NCBI GenBank assembly: GCA_025917655.1
Contig: CP084613.1
Location: 558,001-622,000 of the forward strand
Direction of reading: 5' to 3'
Length of the DNA: 64,000 bases
Origin: Chlorella sorokiniana
Taxonomy: Eukaryota; Chlorophyta; Trebouxiophyceae; Chlorellales; Chlorellaceae
Below, piece after piece: positions 21,301 to 37,764 of this stretch; position 1 is the first letter of the stretch, and each line of letters begins with the position of its first letter. Below the pieces are notes generated by a model, which did no database searches, had not been told where the DNA came from, and saw only the letters and a list, made by a program, of their open reading frames with translations. The position numbers and the translations under genes are program-made.

Positions 21301-22573
21301 CTCCTCCTCATCGCTGCTCTCAGGCCCGCTGCCGCGCTGCTGCGTAGCTGCGGGCAACCCAGGCTCGCCGCCAGCTGGCGCCCGCCCTGCCGCCGCGTCG
21401 GCAAGGTCCGGCAAGGGAGCTGTCTCGTCCGTTGCACCCACCGGCGGCGCTGCATGCCCCTCTGCCAGCTGTGCCTGTGCAGCATCCACGCGCTGAACCG
21501 CAGCCCCTCCTGCTGCTTCGGAACCAGCCCCGGGGCAGGCTGCTGCCTGCGGCTGCGTCGCCGCCGAGCGGCGGCGCCTGCGACTGCACCTGTGGGCGCC
21601 TGCTCCCTGGCTGCGTTTGCAGAGAGGCAGCTGCCTGGCCAGCCGCTGCCGGGGCTCGCTCCCGAGCTGCCGGCCCCCGGCGCTTCTGCTGCTGCCGCTG
21701 CTGCTGCCAGGTCAGCACCCGCTGGCGCACCACCCGCCAGCTCTTCCTCCAGAAGCTCGTCCAGGTCTGGACCCTCGCCGCCAACCGCCGCATGCCCGCC
21801 ATCCGCATCCGCCTCATCCGCCTCTGGCTCCACGGGTGGCGGCAGCTGCAGGCACCAGCAACAGGGCAGGGGCCAGTCAGCGTCAAGCAAAAACCGGCCG
21901 TGCGAGTGACCGGGAGCTCTGCCCAGCGCCGGTGGGTCACCTGCAGGACTGCGGAAGCGCGGCTCTGCAGGTGCAGAGCGCCCGAAGAGGCGCGGCCCTC
22001 CGGAGCGGAGCGGCCCTCGCTGCCGCTGCTGCTGAGCGCAGCAGCGGCGCCGGGAGGGGCGGGGGCTTGAGCGGCAGGCGTGGGGGCCCGTGCAAGCCGC
22101 TCAGCCTATGGCAGAGTGTGGAGGACAGTGATTCGAGGTCGAGCAGAGACGCTATACTCAGGAAACCACGTGCTGCCAGCAAGGTAACGAGCATCCAAAG
22201 CTGAGCTTGCTGCGTATCATGAGCCAGGAATAACCTGAAGCCGGCCTACCTCTTGTCGGTCGGCAGGGGCCGCATGTGTCGCTGTTTGTGGGGCCTGGTC
22301 CGGCTGCTGCAGCTGTTGCTGCTGTGCCAGCTGTCCCAGGCACCAAGCCAGCTCGCTGTACTGCCGGTGGCTCTCAAGCGCCACCGTCAACCCCTCCCCC
22401 ACGGCCAGCCTTTCCGCCACCGCTGGTGGAAGGGGGTCGCACGCAAGGGGGGCCGCTCTGCAAAGTCGTCGGGCAAGAGGCAGGGTTCCCGCGCAGCAAG
22501 GGTCAAGTCGCCCATGCCGCGCACGCCGCCTGGCAGTCGCGGCAGCTGCGGCGACAGCAGCAAGGGCCTGCAT
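18365..22573 (-). CDS. Large protein with NARG2/ICE2-like C-terminal domain
   Basis: ATG 22573 is the proposed start (first exon 22573-22250); the second exon begins at 21845 and the proposed stop is at 18367-18365 after a last intron with donor near 18443. The N-terminal third is acidic and Ala/Arg-rich; around 20700-20820 it reads KRQRKDTLQDHSKPGTRW, and near 20360-20460 KRMELLQKKVAEEQAQYAAD, probably helical. The C-terminal part has RLQKYGVLSLGVQWPG, YDAWQLGSRRLLVRAHGCLL, STEYLPEPDIGEWWW, AHVHVPKGQVLCCETLT, LGPGRYLLLHGAGDEACAL and YDLHAG. From memory this order resembles the NARG2 C-terminal domain of little elongation complex subunit 2, which supports small nuclear RNA transcription. The middle exon structure is unresolved and contains frame changes. 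The family call is tentative. Confidence 0.45.
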
Positions 22574-23023
22574 GATGCACAAGGATCTTGTGACGGTCGA
22601 TCAGTTGTGCCAACTTGAAAGGACAGGAGGCAGACGATGGCTAAGAACTACTGGCCATTGCTGCCTCCGCCGTCGGCGGGTCGGAGGAGGCAGTTTTCTC
22701 GGGCTGCATCCCTCACGGCGACACCCATGCTTTGGACAGAATCCCAGGCGCGCACTGACCTGGAGGTGGACTCCATACTGCCCGGAGCAGGGAGTCTTTA
22801 CAAACCAGCTAAGGGACGACCCTGTCAAGCGAACGTATGACGTATGGACGACATCTTATCGACTTGATGGAGCTTGTAACACAGACCGAGGCTCAAATGG
22901 CGAACCTTGAGGCTGTCCAAGCCGGTGGCCAGCCTGGCACACCTTGCGAGCGAGCCAAACGCATTGCTGCATGCGCCTGTCAATCCAATTTGATTGAGAG
23001 TTCGCGGTTGTTGCACGCTCACC
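22574..23023. promoter_or_regulatory. Divergent upstream region between NARG2-like gene and mitochondrial EF-Tu
   Basis: About 450 bases separate two divergent start codons. No coding segment is seen. It must hold both 5' UTRs and promoters, but no specific element could be named. Confidence 0.4.
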
Positions 23024-27476
<4,453 letters not shown>

Positions 27477-27834
27477 TAGGGCTGGCTGGCATGCCGGCTC
27501 TGCGGAAGGCAGCAGATGGCTGGTGCCCCCACTGGCACCGTCTTGCCCTCGGCTGCCGCTCCAGCTTGCTCTCCCCAACCACCCGCCCTCTTCCCTACTT
27601 GGTCTTGCCCTGGCTCCGCTTGCTTGCCTGCTTTCCTCTCCCAGCTTGCTTGCGCCAGCTGCATGGCAGCCGTGCGGCGGCTGCTTGTCCGCGGCGCCCG
27701 GCCAGCCAGGCTTCCCGCGCGATTGACTCACCCCCTTGTTCCAACTGAACCCGACAGCCGCGCTGGTGCCCCGCAGCGCCCCCTATTGATTTGCATTGAT
27801 TGCTCTACAAGTAACGACACATCGCTCGCATCCC
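27477..27834. other. 3' regions of convergent EF-Tu and TPR-like genes
   Basis: No coding segment recognised. The stop codons of the two convergent genes are only about 360 bases apart, so their 3' UTRs may overlap. No TGTAA motif was found on either strand in the part inspected. Confidence 0.45.
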
Positions 27835-30232
27835 TCAGGGCAGGAACTCCTCTGTCGCAGGCGCCTGGCCACTGTCGCCTGCAGCCTCCGCGCCGCCCTG
27901 CGGCTGCACCTGCTTCATCACGTACAGCAGCTCCTGCACCTTTGTCTGCACCCCCTTCAGCTCCTCCTGCAGCGCCGGCCGCGCCGCCGCATCCGGAATC
28001 AGCCTGCATTTGAGAGTGGGGCAAGTGGAAACTTTCGTGTTCTGTTTGTGGGAGATGGTGGGGGCGGATGAGCATGGGCAGCAGTGGGTGAGGGTGCTGA
28101 GCTGGCAACGCTGCTGGGCGCCGCGTGTCATGGGCACCGCGTGATGGGCGCCGTGCCGGAGGTGCACCACCCACCTGCCCAGCTCGCGCTGAGCCACCCG
28201 GAACATGGGGTGCTCCGGCGGCAGCGCCATGCCCATCTGCTTCACGCCGCTCAGCCACGCGTTCTCCAGCTCAGACACCGGCAGCTCTGCAAAGGAGGCA
28301 CAACCAGCAGGCCATGGGCCGTGGGCGCCTGGCAGAGGTCGGTCTATACCACATCGTGGTGTGGCTCGAGGACTGGTGCACCAGCGCTCACCCGGCTCGT
28401 CGGCGTCCTGAAGCGCCTTGCGCACGACGCCCACGGCGCCGTAGAAGTTGGCCTCCGCCAGCGCCACCATCAGCTTCTTGGTCTGTAGCTCCAGGTCCTG
28501 ACAGGTGAGGAAGCAGGCAAGCAAGGAAACGAAACAATCAAGCAAGAATACAACACACAATCAAGTGCCGGTCGGAAAGCATGCCTTGGCAGCCAAGGGA
28601 AGCGCAGAGGTCGGGGGAGCAGTGAGCAACACAGGGGAGAGCCAAGCAGGTCGGCGTGCTGAGCATGGGGTGTGCCGCAGGCACAGCAAGCGGAAGCAGC
28701 ACGAGCCCACCCTGCTGCCCTTGACACCAGGTCGAGGGTGGTTGAAATTAAACACTCCCGTGCTGCACCGGGAAGCGCTCGAGCAGCCATGCAACTAGGA
28801 CCCCTCTCCCTCCCGCTCCCTCTGCAAGGCAGCGGCGCCGCAGCCCTCACCGCCGCCGCCGGGGCTGTTCTCTGCCTGCAGCTCCTGCAGCCGGTTCCAG
28901 AACACCTCCAGGTTGTGCTGAGCGCAGTTGCCCCCACCAACAGCAGCATCTGCGCCTTGTCGATGTTGCCGCCGGTGGCTGCAGGGCATCAGGCCAGCCA
29001 GCAGAATGGAGGCGCACACCCCGGTGAGGAACCCTCAGCTGCATTTGTTCAGCCACTCAAACAAGCTCAGCACGCCGGCATTGTCCATGTACCGTCATCA
29101 AGGGTCAACTGCAACCCCTGCAGTCGGCTCATCGCTGACAGTACATCAGTGGTACGGGAGGCGGGGCACCCACCAATGAGCGAGATGCCCAGGCGGATTC
29201 CGTGGAAGGCGGCATCGGCGCTGTTTTCCCCAAAGTAACCTGCAATGGAGCGAGGCAGGGTAAGCACACTTTTGTCCTGCAACGATAACACTACATGAAG
29301 GGCTGGCAAGCTCGGGATGGGGGGCTCTAGCATGCTCGTGCCCCGGCCCCCCCCACCCCTCTTGACAGTACCGGCTAAAGGACAGCTAAACAACGGGTCT
29401 CACCCAGCATGAGGTCGTACGCCGCCTGCGCATGCTCCAGAGCCTCCTCATGCCGCCCATCCTCGGTCTGCGGGGGCAAGAGAGACCAGAGCCAGGGGGT
29501 GGGGGGCCGGCAGCGCAGGAGCCAGCAGCCCTGCCTGCAGCCTTGCCGCCGCGGGACGCACGTGAAGGTTCCACAGCTGGGTGTGCAGCAAAGCCGCCGA
29601 GGGGTCGCCCGCGTGCTGCTCCTGGATTTCGGCGATGCCTGCAAGCCACGGGAAGGGCGACTGCAGAGTGAGTGTGTGCAGGGTGAGCGGGTGGGCACGG
29701 CTGGAGGAAGAACACACACCTCAGCATCTCGCACAGCACAGAAATAAAAATGGGGAGCATCACCTTTCTTGAGGGCAAGCTCGGCATTGTAAGGGTCCCC
29801 GGTCATCAGCAAGGCTGCTGCATCGCCAGACACCCGCTGTGCAAGCTCCCAGCCTGGAGGCACGCTCGGCGCAGCGGCGGCCTCTGCGCCCTGGACATCC
29901 TCTCCCTCGCCCGCACGCACTCGTAGTTGTGAAGCCCTCTGACGGTGCTGCTGCTTGATCACCTGCATAACATCAGAAAGGCTACCTCCATCTTGCGATA
30001 AGCGATGTGGGGCAGGGCAGGTGTGGGCAGGTGTGCCGCCGTTGCCGACGCCGCTGGCAGCTGACCAGGCCATCCCAATCGCGAGCTCCGCTGCCATCAA
30101 CCTACCCTTCGAGTCTTCACATGTCTGAAGCACTCGCGCGGCTCCCGATGGCGAAGCACGAGCGCCGCAACTTGCATGGACGCCCACAACCGACCCGGCA
30201 GCCGCGGAGACGGCAAAAGAAGTGCAGGACAT
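27835..30232 (-). CDS. TPR-like helical-repeat protein, probably plastid-targeted
   Basis: Start ATG 30232; exons about 30232-29764, 29638-29562, 29467-29404, 29239-29174, 28978-28851, 28497-28392, 28286-28175, 28003-27835 (TGA). The N-terminus SCTSFAVSAAAGSVVGVHAS is Ser/Ala-rich without acids, like a plastid transit peptide. Helical pairs resembling TPR units follow: DPYNAELALKKGIAEIQEQH, LLHTQLWNLHTEDGRHEEAL, EHAQAAYDLMLG, then YFGENSADAAFHGIRLG and HNLEVFWNRLQELQAEN. The C-terminus has KKLMVALAEANFYGAVG, a segment with VSELENAWLSGVKQMGM, and a Gln/Glu-rich coil. The frame changes at 28931-28935 (five C on the + strand, needs six). No catalytic motif; function unknown. Part of the first exon (about 30010-30070) could be an unrecognised intron. 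Confidence 0.65.
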
Positions 30233-30770
30233 TGCGATGAACTGGAAAATGACAGAATGGGCTGTGCTGGAAGCTCCCTCAGCCTGCATGAAAGTGCAAA
30301 GCTTGCGACGTGCAGACGCCAACGGCGAATGCAGTCATGCAGGTATAGTATTACACTGGGGGTGCATAAGGAAGTGATAGGAAAGACATGGTTGAGTGTA
30401 GAGCATCAGAAAACTGGCAAGGTAGTTGCAATGCACGGCAGTGACGCTATCAATGAACTACCCCGCTGGCGGTGCAACGGGCGGAAATGCAGTCTCCGCT
30501 ACATGAGCAGGGCGGCGACCTGCAGCCAGTTGCCGTCACTGATTGTGGGCCTGGAGGGACTCGTAATGCATTCCGGATGTCAGAATGAGCAGCTAATCGT
30601 TCGTTAAAAGAATTTGGTCGTCTGCATTGGGGGCAGGCAGGGGGCACAGGGCTCACCAACACCACACATGCATGCTGAACAGCTTGGCCCATTTGCACCA
30701 CCCGATCCAGCTAACATGATAGGTGCCTGAGGGGTGACACAGTGCAGAGCGGGCCTCACGTGCCACACGC
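30233..30770. other. Upstream region of TPR-like gene and 3' region of the next minus-strand gene
   Basis: No coding segment recognised; AT content is higher than in flanking exons. It holds a TTACA (minus-strand TGTAA) at 30351-30355. Confidence 0.45.
30351..30355 (-). terminator. Candidate poly(A) signal TGTAA
   Basis: Minus-strand TGTAA about 420 bases after the stop at 30771 of the small membrane protein gene and 120 bases before the start of the TPR-like gene. Confidence 0.35.
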
Positions 30771-31577
30771 TCAGTTGGCGGCCGTGGCGGGGCGCCAGCT
30801 GGGGAAGCTGGCGGTCGTGTGGTACTGCGTGTACCAGCTCGCGTCCTGCGCCGCCGCCCGTCGCTGCGTACCCGCTGCCTCGGCTGCCCGCCACGCGTGC
30901 TCCGCAGCCCGCAGCACCGCCAGAGCCTCGGGCCGGGCGCGGGCCGCGCAGGCGGCAGAGGCGCGGGCCGCCATGGCCGCCGCCGCCGCCGCACGCAGGC
31001 CGTGCACCGAGCTGGCGGGGCCCCAGTGACGGAGGGAGGCCTCGGCCACGGGCAGCGGCCAGTCGCAAAAAGAGGGCCTGCGCGGCGTCGCGCTGCTGCA
31101 GCAGCGCAACAAACTGAGCGCCCTTCAGGGCCTCGAGGCGGGGGCGCAGGCGGGATGGCAGCCCGCGGATGGTCCACGCGTCCAGAAAGGCGTCTGCAGG
31201 TTGCAATATTACTGCTCTTTAGCTGCCCAAACACACATCCTTGCCAAAGCAGCGGGTCACACACTCAGCACGCACACACCATATGCCGCCTGCTCGCGCT
31301 CCGCCTGGCGCGCCTCAAACTCGCGGAGGATCCTGAGCAGCAGCATGCCCGCGATGGCTCCGGCGACGTAGAGCAGCGCAGTTGGCAGCGGGGGCAGCGG
31401 AGGCACCGGCAGCGGCAGCGCCTGGATGGGAAGCGCCGGCGCAGGCGCCAGCAGGCCCAGGCCACGCCGCACTAGCGGGCCGTTGGCGGGTGCATGTGCA
31501 TGGCCTGGAGTCACCAGACTGCGGCGGGGAAGCTGCGGAGGGCGCACAAGGGGAGCGCCTGCCGACAGACAGAGCAT
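30771..31577 (-). CDS. Small predicted one-span membrane protein
   Basis: Proposed start ATG 31577; exons 31577-31280 and 31193-30771 (TGA). The N-terminal 50 residues are rich in Pro, Leu and Arg, compatible with an organelle targeting peptide. One hydrophobic span follows, TALLYVAGAIAGMLLLRILR, then a charged helix EFEARQAEREQAAY. The second exon reads AWTIRGLPSRLRPRLEALKG and FVALLQQRDAAQALF. It ends ARPEALAVLRAAEHAWRAAE and SWYTQYHTTASFPSWRP after an internal frame change near 31050-31075. An upstream ATG in another frame (opening MPAALRASTHGRFRIV) is an alternative start if a base is missing. No family recognised. Confidence 0.5.
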
Positions 31578-31863
31578 GGTTTGAAACAAACTTGCAGGCG
31601 CCCCACTCGCGGCCCTCTGAAACAATGCGAAATCTGCCGTGTGTCGACGCGCGCAATGCGGCAGGCATTGCGGCGGCCGGAAGAAAGAGGAGGTGTTGGC
31701 AGTTGCTGACAGGCTGTCCTGATGTGGCACGATGTACTCCTGCCCCCCTCCACGAATTACCCAGGAAGCCATCTGTTGAATGTGTAATGTGTGACTCACT
31801 CACATGCTGAACATATGAGCAGGTGTTCAACGGAGCATGCAGCCATTTGCAAGAGGGTTGCCC

Positions 31864-34329
31864 TCACGAGGCCGGTGGCGGCGGCGGTGGCATGCCTGCT
31901 CCGGGCTGCTGTTCCTGTGCCGGCGCGGGGGGGCGGCGGCGCGCCGCCGCCATGCTGCTGCTGCTGCGGGGGGCCCTGGTGCTGCATGGGCGGTGGCGGC
32001 GGCGGGCCGCCGCCCGGGGTGGCGGCGGCCGACCATACATGCCTGGCGGAGGCGGCGGCGGCGGGCCGCCCATGCCAGGCGGCGGCGGAGGCCGCATCCC
32101 ATACATGCCTGGTGGAGGGGGCCGCCGTACATTCCAGGGGGCGGCGGCGGCATGCCCATGCCAGGAGGGGGCGGACCGCGGGCCCAGGGCGGCGGCGCGC
32201 CCTGCTGCATGCCCGGCGGCGGCGGGGGCATGCCCCACGGCGGCGGCGCCATGGAGCCAGGAGGCGGCGGCGGCATCATGCCTGCGGGTTGGTTGGAATG
32301 CACAAAGGAAGCCCTCAGACAGCCATGTCCAGTACGCTGCCAGGCAGGTACACCAGGCAACCTGCTGCACATATCGATCTCGCACAAAGGAACACCAAAA
32401 CGGAGGGAGACTGCCCTCGATGCAATGCAGCAGGCGCCGCCCCACCTGGCACGCCCATCATCGGCGGCGCCATGGGCGGCGGCGGCATCTGCATGCCCGC
32501 CGCAAAGCCCGACGGCGCGACGGCGGGCGCTGCAGCCCCCAGGTCCAGCCCGGCTTGGGGGCCTGGGAGGGTCCGGTGGCAAACATGGTGTGGGGCCGGG
32601 TCGACTTCTTCTCCTTGGCCTTGCGCTGCACGGTGGAGGGGAGGGGAGGGGGCAGGCCCGGATGTTGCTGCCCAGCTGTCCATGGCATGCCCGTGGCAGC
32701 GGGCACGGCAGCGAGAACAAACGTCGGCGGTAGCATCTGCCGGGCGAGGCAGCAGCCCGTTCCCTGCTCAAGCACCAAACATTGCGGCTTTGCCCAACAG
32801 CATATAGCACAAGTGGGAAGGGCCACGCGCGGCATGGTGGCCAGCAACGCGCGACGCATTGAAGGCGCACCTGCGCCGCCAGCAGCCGCTCTGCCGGGGT
32901 GCCGTGCCGCTCGCTCTTGGAGTCCTTCTTGAAGGCATATGAGATGGAGAGGGCGCGGTTCATCAGGTACTGCCCGTTCATGGCTTCCAGAGCGGCGTCT
33001 GCAAAATTTGGGCGGCGGCGCGCGGCAGCAGCAGGGTCGGGAGATCAGCGGTGAGGAGATGTGCTGGAGCGGCGTAGCTTCATTCCCAGGGGCAGCGGAG
33101 GAGAAGCAGAGAAGATGCTAACAGCCTGACACGCACGGCGACGCCTCCCGCCCTGCCGCCGCACCCGAGGCCTCGAACGAGTCGAAAGCGATGAAGCCAA
33201 AGCCCTTGGAGAGGCCAGTGTCGGGATCGCGCATGACCTTGGGGTTGTTCACGATCACGCCAAAGGCGGAGAAGGTGTCGTACAACAGCTGCGGTACAGA
33301 GCGACACCATGGGGGAGAAAGGCAAGAACCAGGTGAGCGCCGGCCCTGTGAAGGCATTGCAACGGTTACTAGGCAGCACATCCACTTCCCCCAAACACAC
33401 TCTGCCTTCCTCAGCAAAGCCCCCAGGCAGCAAAGCCACAAGAGCATGCCGTGGTGCAGGCGATTGCGGCAGCGGAGGCTGGCAGTCCGCCTGCTCAGCC
33501 TCTGGGCATGTACCACATTCCCCCTGCGCCAACACAGCCACGAAACTCAGGAAACCCTCGCGCCGCACCTTTTCGTCGACCTCCGGGTCCAGCCCCCAAT
33601 GAACAGGTTGGCCCCCACGTCAGGGCTGTTCTTGTCTGCGGCTGCCTTGTTCACGCGTAGCGGCTTGCCGAACAGCTTCACCATGTTGAGGACCTGCAGG
33701 GGGCCGGAAGGTGCGGGTGGCTCAGTGTTCCTCGTCTGTCTGATAGCATCCGATAGAGCCAACAGTTGGCCCTGCTCCTCCTGCTGCTCCATGGCCGGTC
33801 CCCGCTGGAGTCCCCAGTGAGGGGCCAGCAAGCACGGCATTCGCGCGTGCGACGCTGGTAGCAGTAGAATACCACAGACAGACAAACACGTGCAAGCGAT
33901 AGGGGCAGGCGCTGCAGTGCCGGCGCTGCCCGCCAAGCTTGCCTTGATTGCGTAATCAGCATCCTCCTCCCCTCTGAACTCTACAAACCCGTAGCTTTGG
34001 TGATCCCCTGTCACGCGGTCCTTGGGCATGTACACATTGACTGCAGCGAGGGAGTCGGAGGGGAGGAGCAGGCAGGCATCGCAATACGGGGGGTCACCAC
34101 GCCCGCTCCTGGGCGGCGTCGCTGAAAAGGCCCTGCAATGCGTGGCGGGGCTGCACAGCCGCGTACCTACGGGCCCGGCCTGCACAAACAGCTCCCAGAT
34201 GATTTCCTCGTTGGCCTGTGGGTCAATGTTGCCCACGTAGCAGGTGGCGTCCTGGTTGCGGTCGGCAGAGTGGATGCCTATCAGGTTAGAGCCCAGGCCC
34301 GCTGTGATGCGGCCGCCGGCGACCGACAT
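31864..34329 (-). CDS. SF3B4: Splicing factor 3B subunit 4 (SAP49)
   Basis: U2 snRNP protein that helps anchor SF3B on pre-mRNA near the branch site. Start ATG 34329; exons 34329-34167, 34040-33943, 33693-33569, 33288-33165, 32998-32871, 32625-32446, 32281-31864 (stop 31866-31864). RRM1 has [19 protein letters not shown] and [21 protein letters not shown]2 has [24 protein letters not shown] and [10 protein letters not shown]. These are followed by the diagnostic [20 protein letters not shown] and [14 protein letters not shown]. The C-terminal tail is Pro/Gly/Met repeats (GMPPPPPGM type). The intron after 33943 is GC-AG. Frame breaks at 33593-33597 and 32549-32551 are each repaired by one more base in a C run (+ strand); further shifts occur in the proline tail. 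Confidence 0.95.
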
Positions 34330-34881
34330 ACTGGCGGCACTCTTCTGCTCAACAACCGCCGACTATGTTACGGCCAGCGTGAGCCGCTACACTCGCAGCG
34401 CCGAGCAGGAGGATGGCTGAGTGCCTCCGTTGCAACGCTTAGTTGCTACCGAGATGTTGTTATCGAACAAGTTGGCCGAGTGTTTGCAGCTGTAGGCGAG
34501 ACCTAGAATACTGATTGCCGCACTGGCCACCAGCAGGGCTGGACAAGCGACACTGGTCCCTCCAATGGGCCAGGAACCACGTTGTCGTAAAGGAGCGCCA
34601 TCGGGAGCCATGTTGCAGCACACGAGCGGACACAGCGGTACATGAAACCCAGTACAAGCTTGTCTTCCGAACTGAGCGATCGCTCTATGCTGCATTGTGT
34701 ATCCCGGCTATCCAGACATCTCGTAAATCTTGCGACGCCCGCCTGTTGTCCGAATATCGGCCTGCTCGCCATGCAGTGGAGACAAGATTGGTGTGTGGGC
34801 CCTGAAGCCGCTGTCTTAGCAGCTCACCATGCTGCACATATCATCATGAGTTTATGTATCCCCATAACGTTGAGTTTAAAC
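34330..34881. promoter_or_regulatory. Divergent upstream region between SF3B4 and QPT
   Basis: About 550 bases between divergent start codons. No coding segment or RNA gene is seen. The part nearest QPT is AT-rich. Confidence 0.4.
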
Positions 34882-37093
34882 ATGACAGCCGCACAGCCGA
34901 CTCACCCGCCGTCACCGCCGCCACTGCCGCCGCAGGGAAGGCGCCGCAGCCGGATTTGCACCTGTGGCGCCTCCAGAGCACCCCACGTATGATCTTTACG
35001 CGGCCATAGACGCTGCTCTGGCAGAGGATGCCGGGGACCTTGGCGACATCACCACGCTGTCGACGTGAGGGGCTTGCGCTGAGCAGTGTGCCTGCTGCTT
35101 AGCCATGCAGGGCTGCACGTCCCAACCCGCACAGAGCCAGAACCTCTGGCGCATGACTAACTTATTTTAACTTTGTTTCGCTTTTCCAGGGTGCCAGAGG
35201 GGACCCAGGCCTCAGCCACATTCCTGGCCAAGGCGGCGGGCGTCCTGGCCGGGGCATGGGTGGCGCACGCGGTGTTTGCGCGGGTGGACCCCTCGGTGCA
35301 GCTCAGCTGGCTGAAGAAGGACGGCGATGCGGTACAGCCGGGGCAGATCATGGGCGAAGCGCGCGGCAGTGCCAGGTGCGCGGCGCCAGCTGCGTGCGCC
35401 GTTTGCCAGCCCACCAGTGATTCCGCGCATGTGTGCCTCGCTTCGGGCGAGGTGCTCTTCCGACTTGTTGGGCTGGGGACGCTGCTGCAGGTCGATCCTG
35501 GTGGCGGAGCGCGTGGCCCTCAATTTTCTGCAGCGCATGAGCGGCATCGCCAGCCTGACGCGGCAGATGGTTGATGCTGTGCAGGTGGAAGCTGCCCTGT
35601 GGCTGCTGCTCTCTTTGCTGCGGCCGATTGCTTGGAAGCAGCAGGGCCGCAGCTCCTCGTTGCTGCCGAGAAGCAGCTGGGCTGCCCATCACCTCGCTGC
35701 TGTGTTCATGCTAACGGGAGCAGCTGCGCCAGAACTGGTTGCTGAGGGCTAGGCGGTGCTGACTGTGCGCTGCCTTCTCCCGATTTTTGCCTGCAGGGCA
35801 CACGCGCCACGCTGCTGGAAACTCGGAAGACGGTGCCCGGGCTGCGCCTGCCAGACAAGTGGGCGGTGCTCATAGGCGGCGGACAAAACCACCGCATAGG
35901 TCTGTATGTGCGGTGGTTGCTCGCTGCCCAATCCATCTGCCTTGGCGAGTGTATGCCGCATGATGGCAGCGCGACCGGGGGAGGGGGTGTCTGCTGCGGG
36001 GTGGCGTGAAACGAGGGTCACCAAGGGGCTCTTATGAACCCCTTCCCCCGCCCCACCCACCCATACCTGTGCACATCCTTACTTCCGCCGCCACACTAGG
36101 CACACACTCGACCGCCAGCCCGGTGCTTACTCGCACCACGTCGCACGTCACCACTCACCATCCGCCCCACGCAACCCCATCCTGGCCAGGCCTCTATGAC
36201 ATGGTCATGATTAAGGACAACCACATCGCGGCGGCGGGCGGCATTGCGGCGGCAGTGCAGGGGGCAGAGGTGCGGGGCAGAGCCTGCTCGCTGCTGCCTG
36301 CTTGCTCTCAACCGCGGTTGCTGCAAGAACCGCTTTTGCAACCTTCCGGCAATCCCCGGCAGGACTTTATGCGGGCCAAAGGGATCCGGCGGCCGCTGGA
36401 GGTCGAAACAAGGACCCTGGATGAGCTGCGGCAGGTGCTGGCCCTGCTGGATGCGGCTACCGCAGACGGCGGCGGTCCCGCCAGCCCCGGCGGCATGGTC
36501 ACCCGCATCATGCTGGACAACATGACGAGGCGCGACCCGCAGGCCCCAGGCAAGCACACAATCAGTGCCTGTGTGGTTGGTGTGGTGCAGAACCGCCGCA
36601 GCTGCGTGGCTGCGCCATATGCATCTGCCTGGGACAGCTGTCGCGGCACCACTGGGGCCCGTTCTTCGTGCTTGCCTGGAGAGCAGCGTGGCGGGGCAGC
36701 GCGCAAGCCACGCAGGCAGTGCCGCGCTGCTTCACCAGGTCCCTACACTCACCTGTGCCTGCTACCACCGATCGATGCAGCCGGGCTGGACGTCAGCACG
36801 CTGCGGCAGGCGATGGCGCTGATTGGGGACCGTGCTGTGGAGACCGAGGCCTCCGGAAACGTCACCCTGGAGACAGTCGGGTGCGCAGCTGTGTGACTGC
36901 CTTGCTGGGCTGGGTGATTGAAGGTAACGTCATACCACGTTGGACGAGCGCTGCGTTCTGGTGCCGATACCTGCAATCCTGCTACCTCTGCCGCAGGGTC
37001 ATCGCTGAGACTGGGGTGCAGTACATCTCATGCGGCGCGCTCACTCACAGCGTCACCGCGCTGGACATCTCGCTCAACATTGAGACGCGGTAG
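34882..37093 (+). CDS. QPT: Quinolinate phosphoribosyltransferase (decarboxylating)
   Basis: Converts quinolinate and PRPP to nicotinate mononucleotide, CO2 and PPi in de novo NAD synthesis. ATG 34882 is proposed; exons 34882-35064, 35190-35375, 35491-35584, 35797-35899, 36190-36269, 36363-36549, 36781-36880, 36997-37093 (TAG). Family motifs: [99 protein letters not shown], and [10 protein letters not shown] with ALDISLNIE at the end. The Arg, Lys and Glu residues that bind substrate phosphates and carboxylate are in these blocks. The frame does not run cleanly from 34882 to the conserved part (one or two bases missing in the Pro/Ala-rich leader), so the N-terminus is uncertain. The intron after 36549 is GC-AG. 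Confidence 0.95.
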
Positions 37094-37764
37094 CGCGGAG
37101 GCGCCGCACCCGCCTGGTTGGATCCTTTTGGTTACATTTTTGTATTTAAGGTGTCGACTAAATGATATTGAGTTCGAGTTTGCCATCCAATGGTTGTTTG
37201 CCAGCTGGTGGCAGTGCACCGGCACCGCGCTGCAGCCGCGGCAGTGGCGCTGACGGGGAACCCACCTGCTCCGAGGCCGCTTGTTTAGAGCAATGGCTGC
37301 GTTGCAAACCCAAACCAGAGTGATATCTCGACTGTTCTGGAGAGATCTGGACGCAAGTCGAGAACCTTCTGGGAAGTTCGAGACGCCTGGGTGGCCGCTC
37401 AAAAGCACCCCCACCCAAACCGATTTTGCCGCATTGTCTTTTAAACAACAAGCAACACTCACACGCGTACATTTTCAGCGGTTGTAGGCAGCACACGCAG
37501 GCAAGTTAGCGCTTCCGATTTGTCGCCCGCGGCCAGGGCTTAATTGTGTGGCGCTACTCTGCTTGATAAGCGCCGTTCGACTTGCCATTGGCGCGCGGCG
37601 GGCGTCCTGTGTGCGCACACTTCACCTCTGCTGGGGGTTGTTGTAGCATTGATGTCGCTCCGCCCTTGCCACACTCCGCCCTTGCCACTTGTTTGCAGGC
37701 ATTCCCACCGTCAAGTTCAAGTTCACAGAAAGTTGCAGCAGTCATTAGGTCATAAATTACAAGA
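37094..37764. other. Intergenic region upstream of HSP101
   Basis: Holds the 3' UTR of QPT and the HSP101 promoter. The heat-shock element cluster at 37335-37383 is annotated separately. No coding segment seen. Confidence 0.5.
37335..37383 (+). promoter_or_regulatory. Heat-shock element cluster upstream of HSP101
   Basis: 37361-37380 reads AGAACCTTCTGGGAAGTTCG, an alternating GAA/TTC array (GAA, TTC, GAA, TTC) that fits the HSF-binding consensus apart from a one-base spacing slip at the third unit. A second partial TTCTGGAGA lies at 37335-37343. The cluster is about 400 bases before the HSP101 start codon. Confidence 0.6.
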
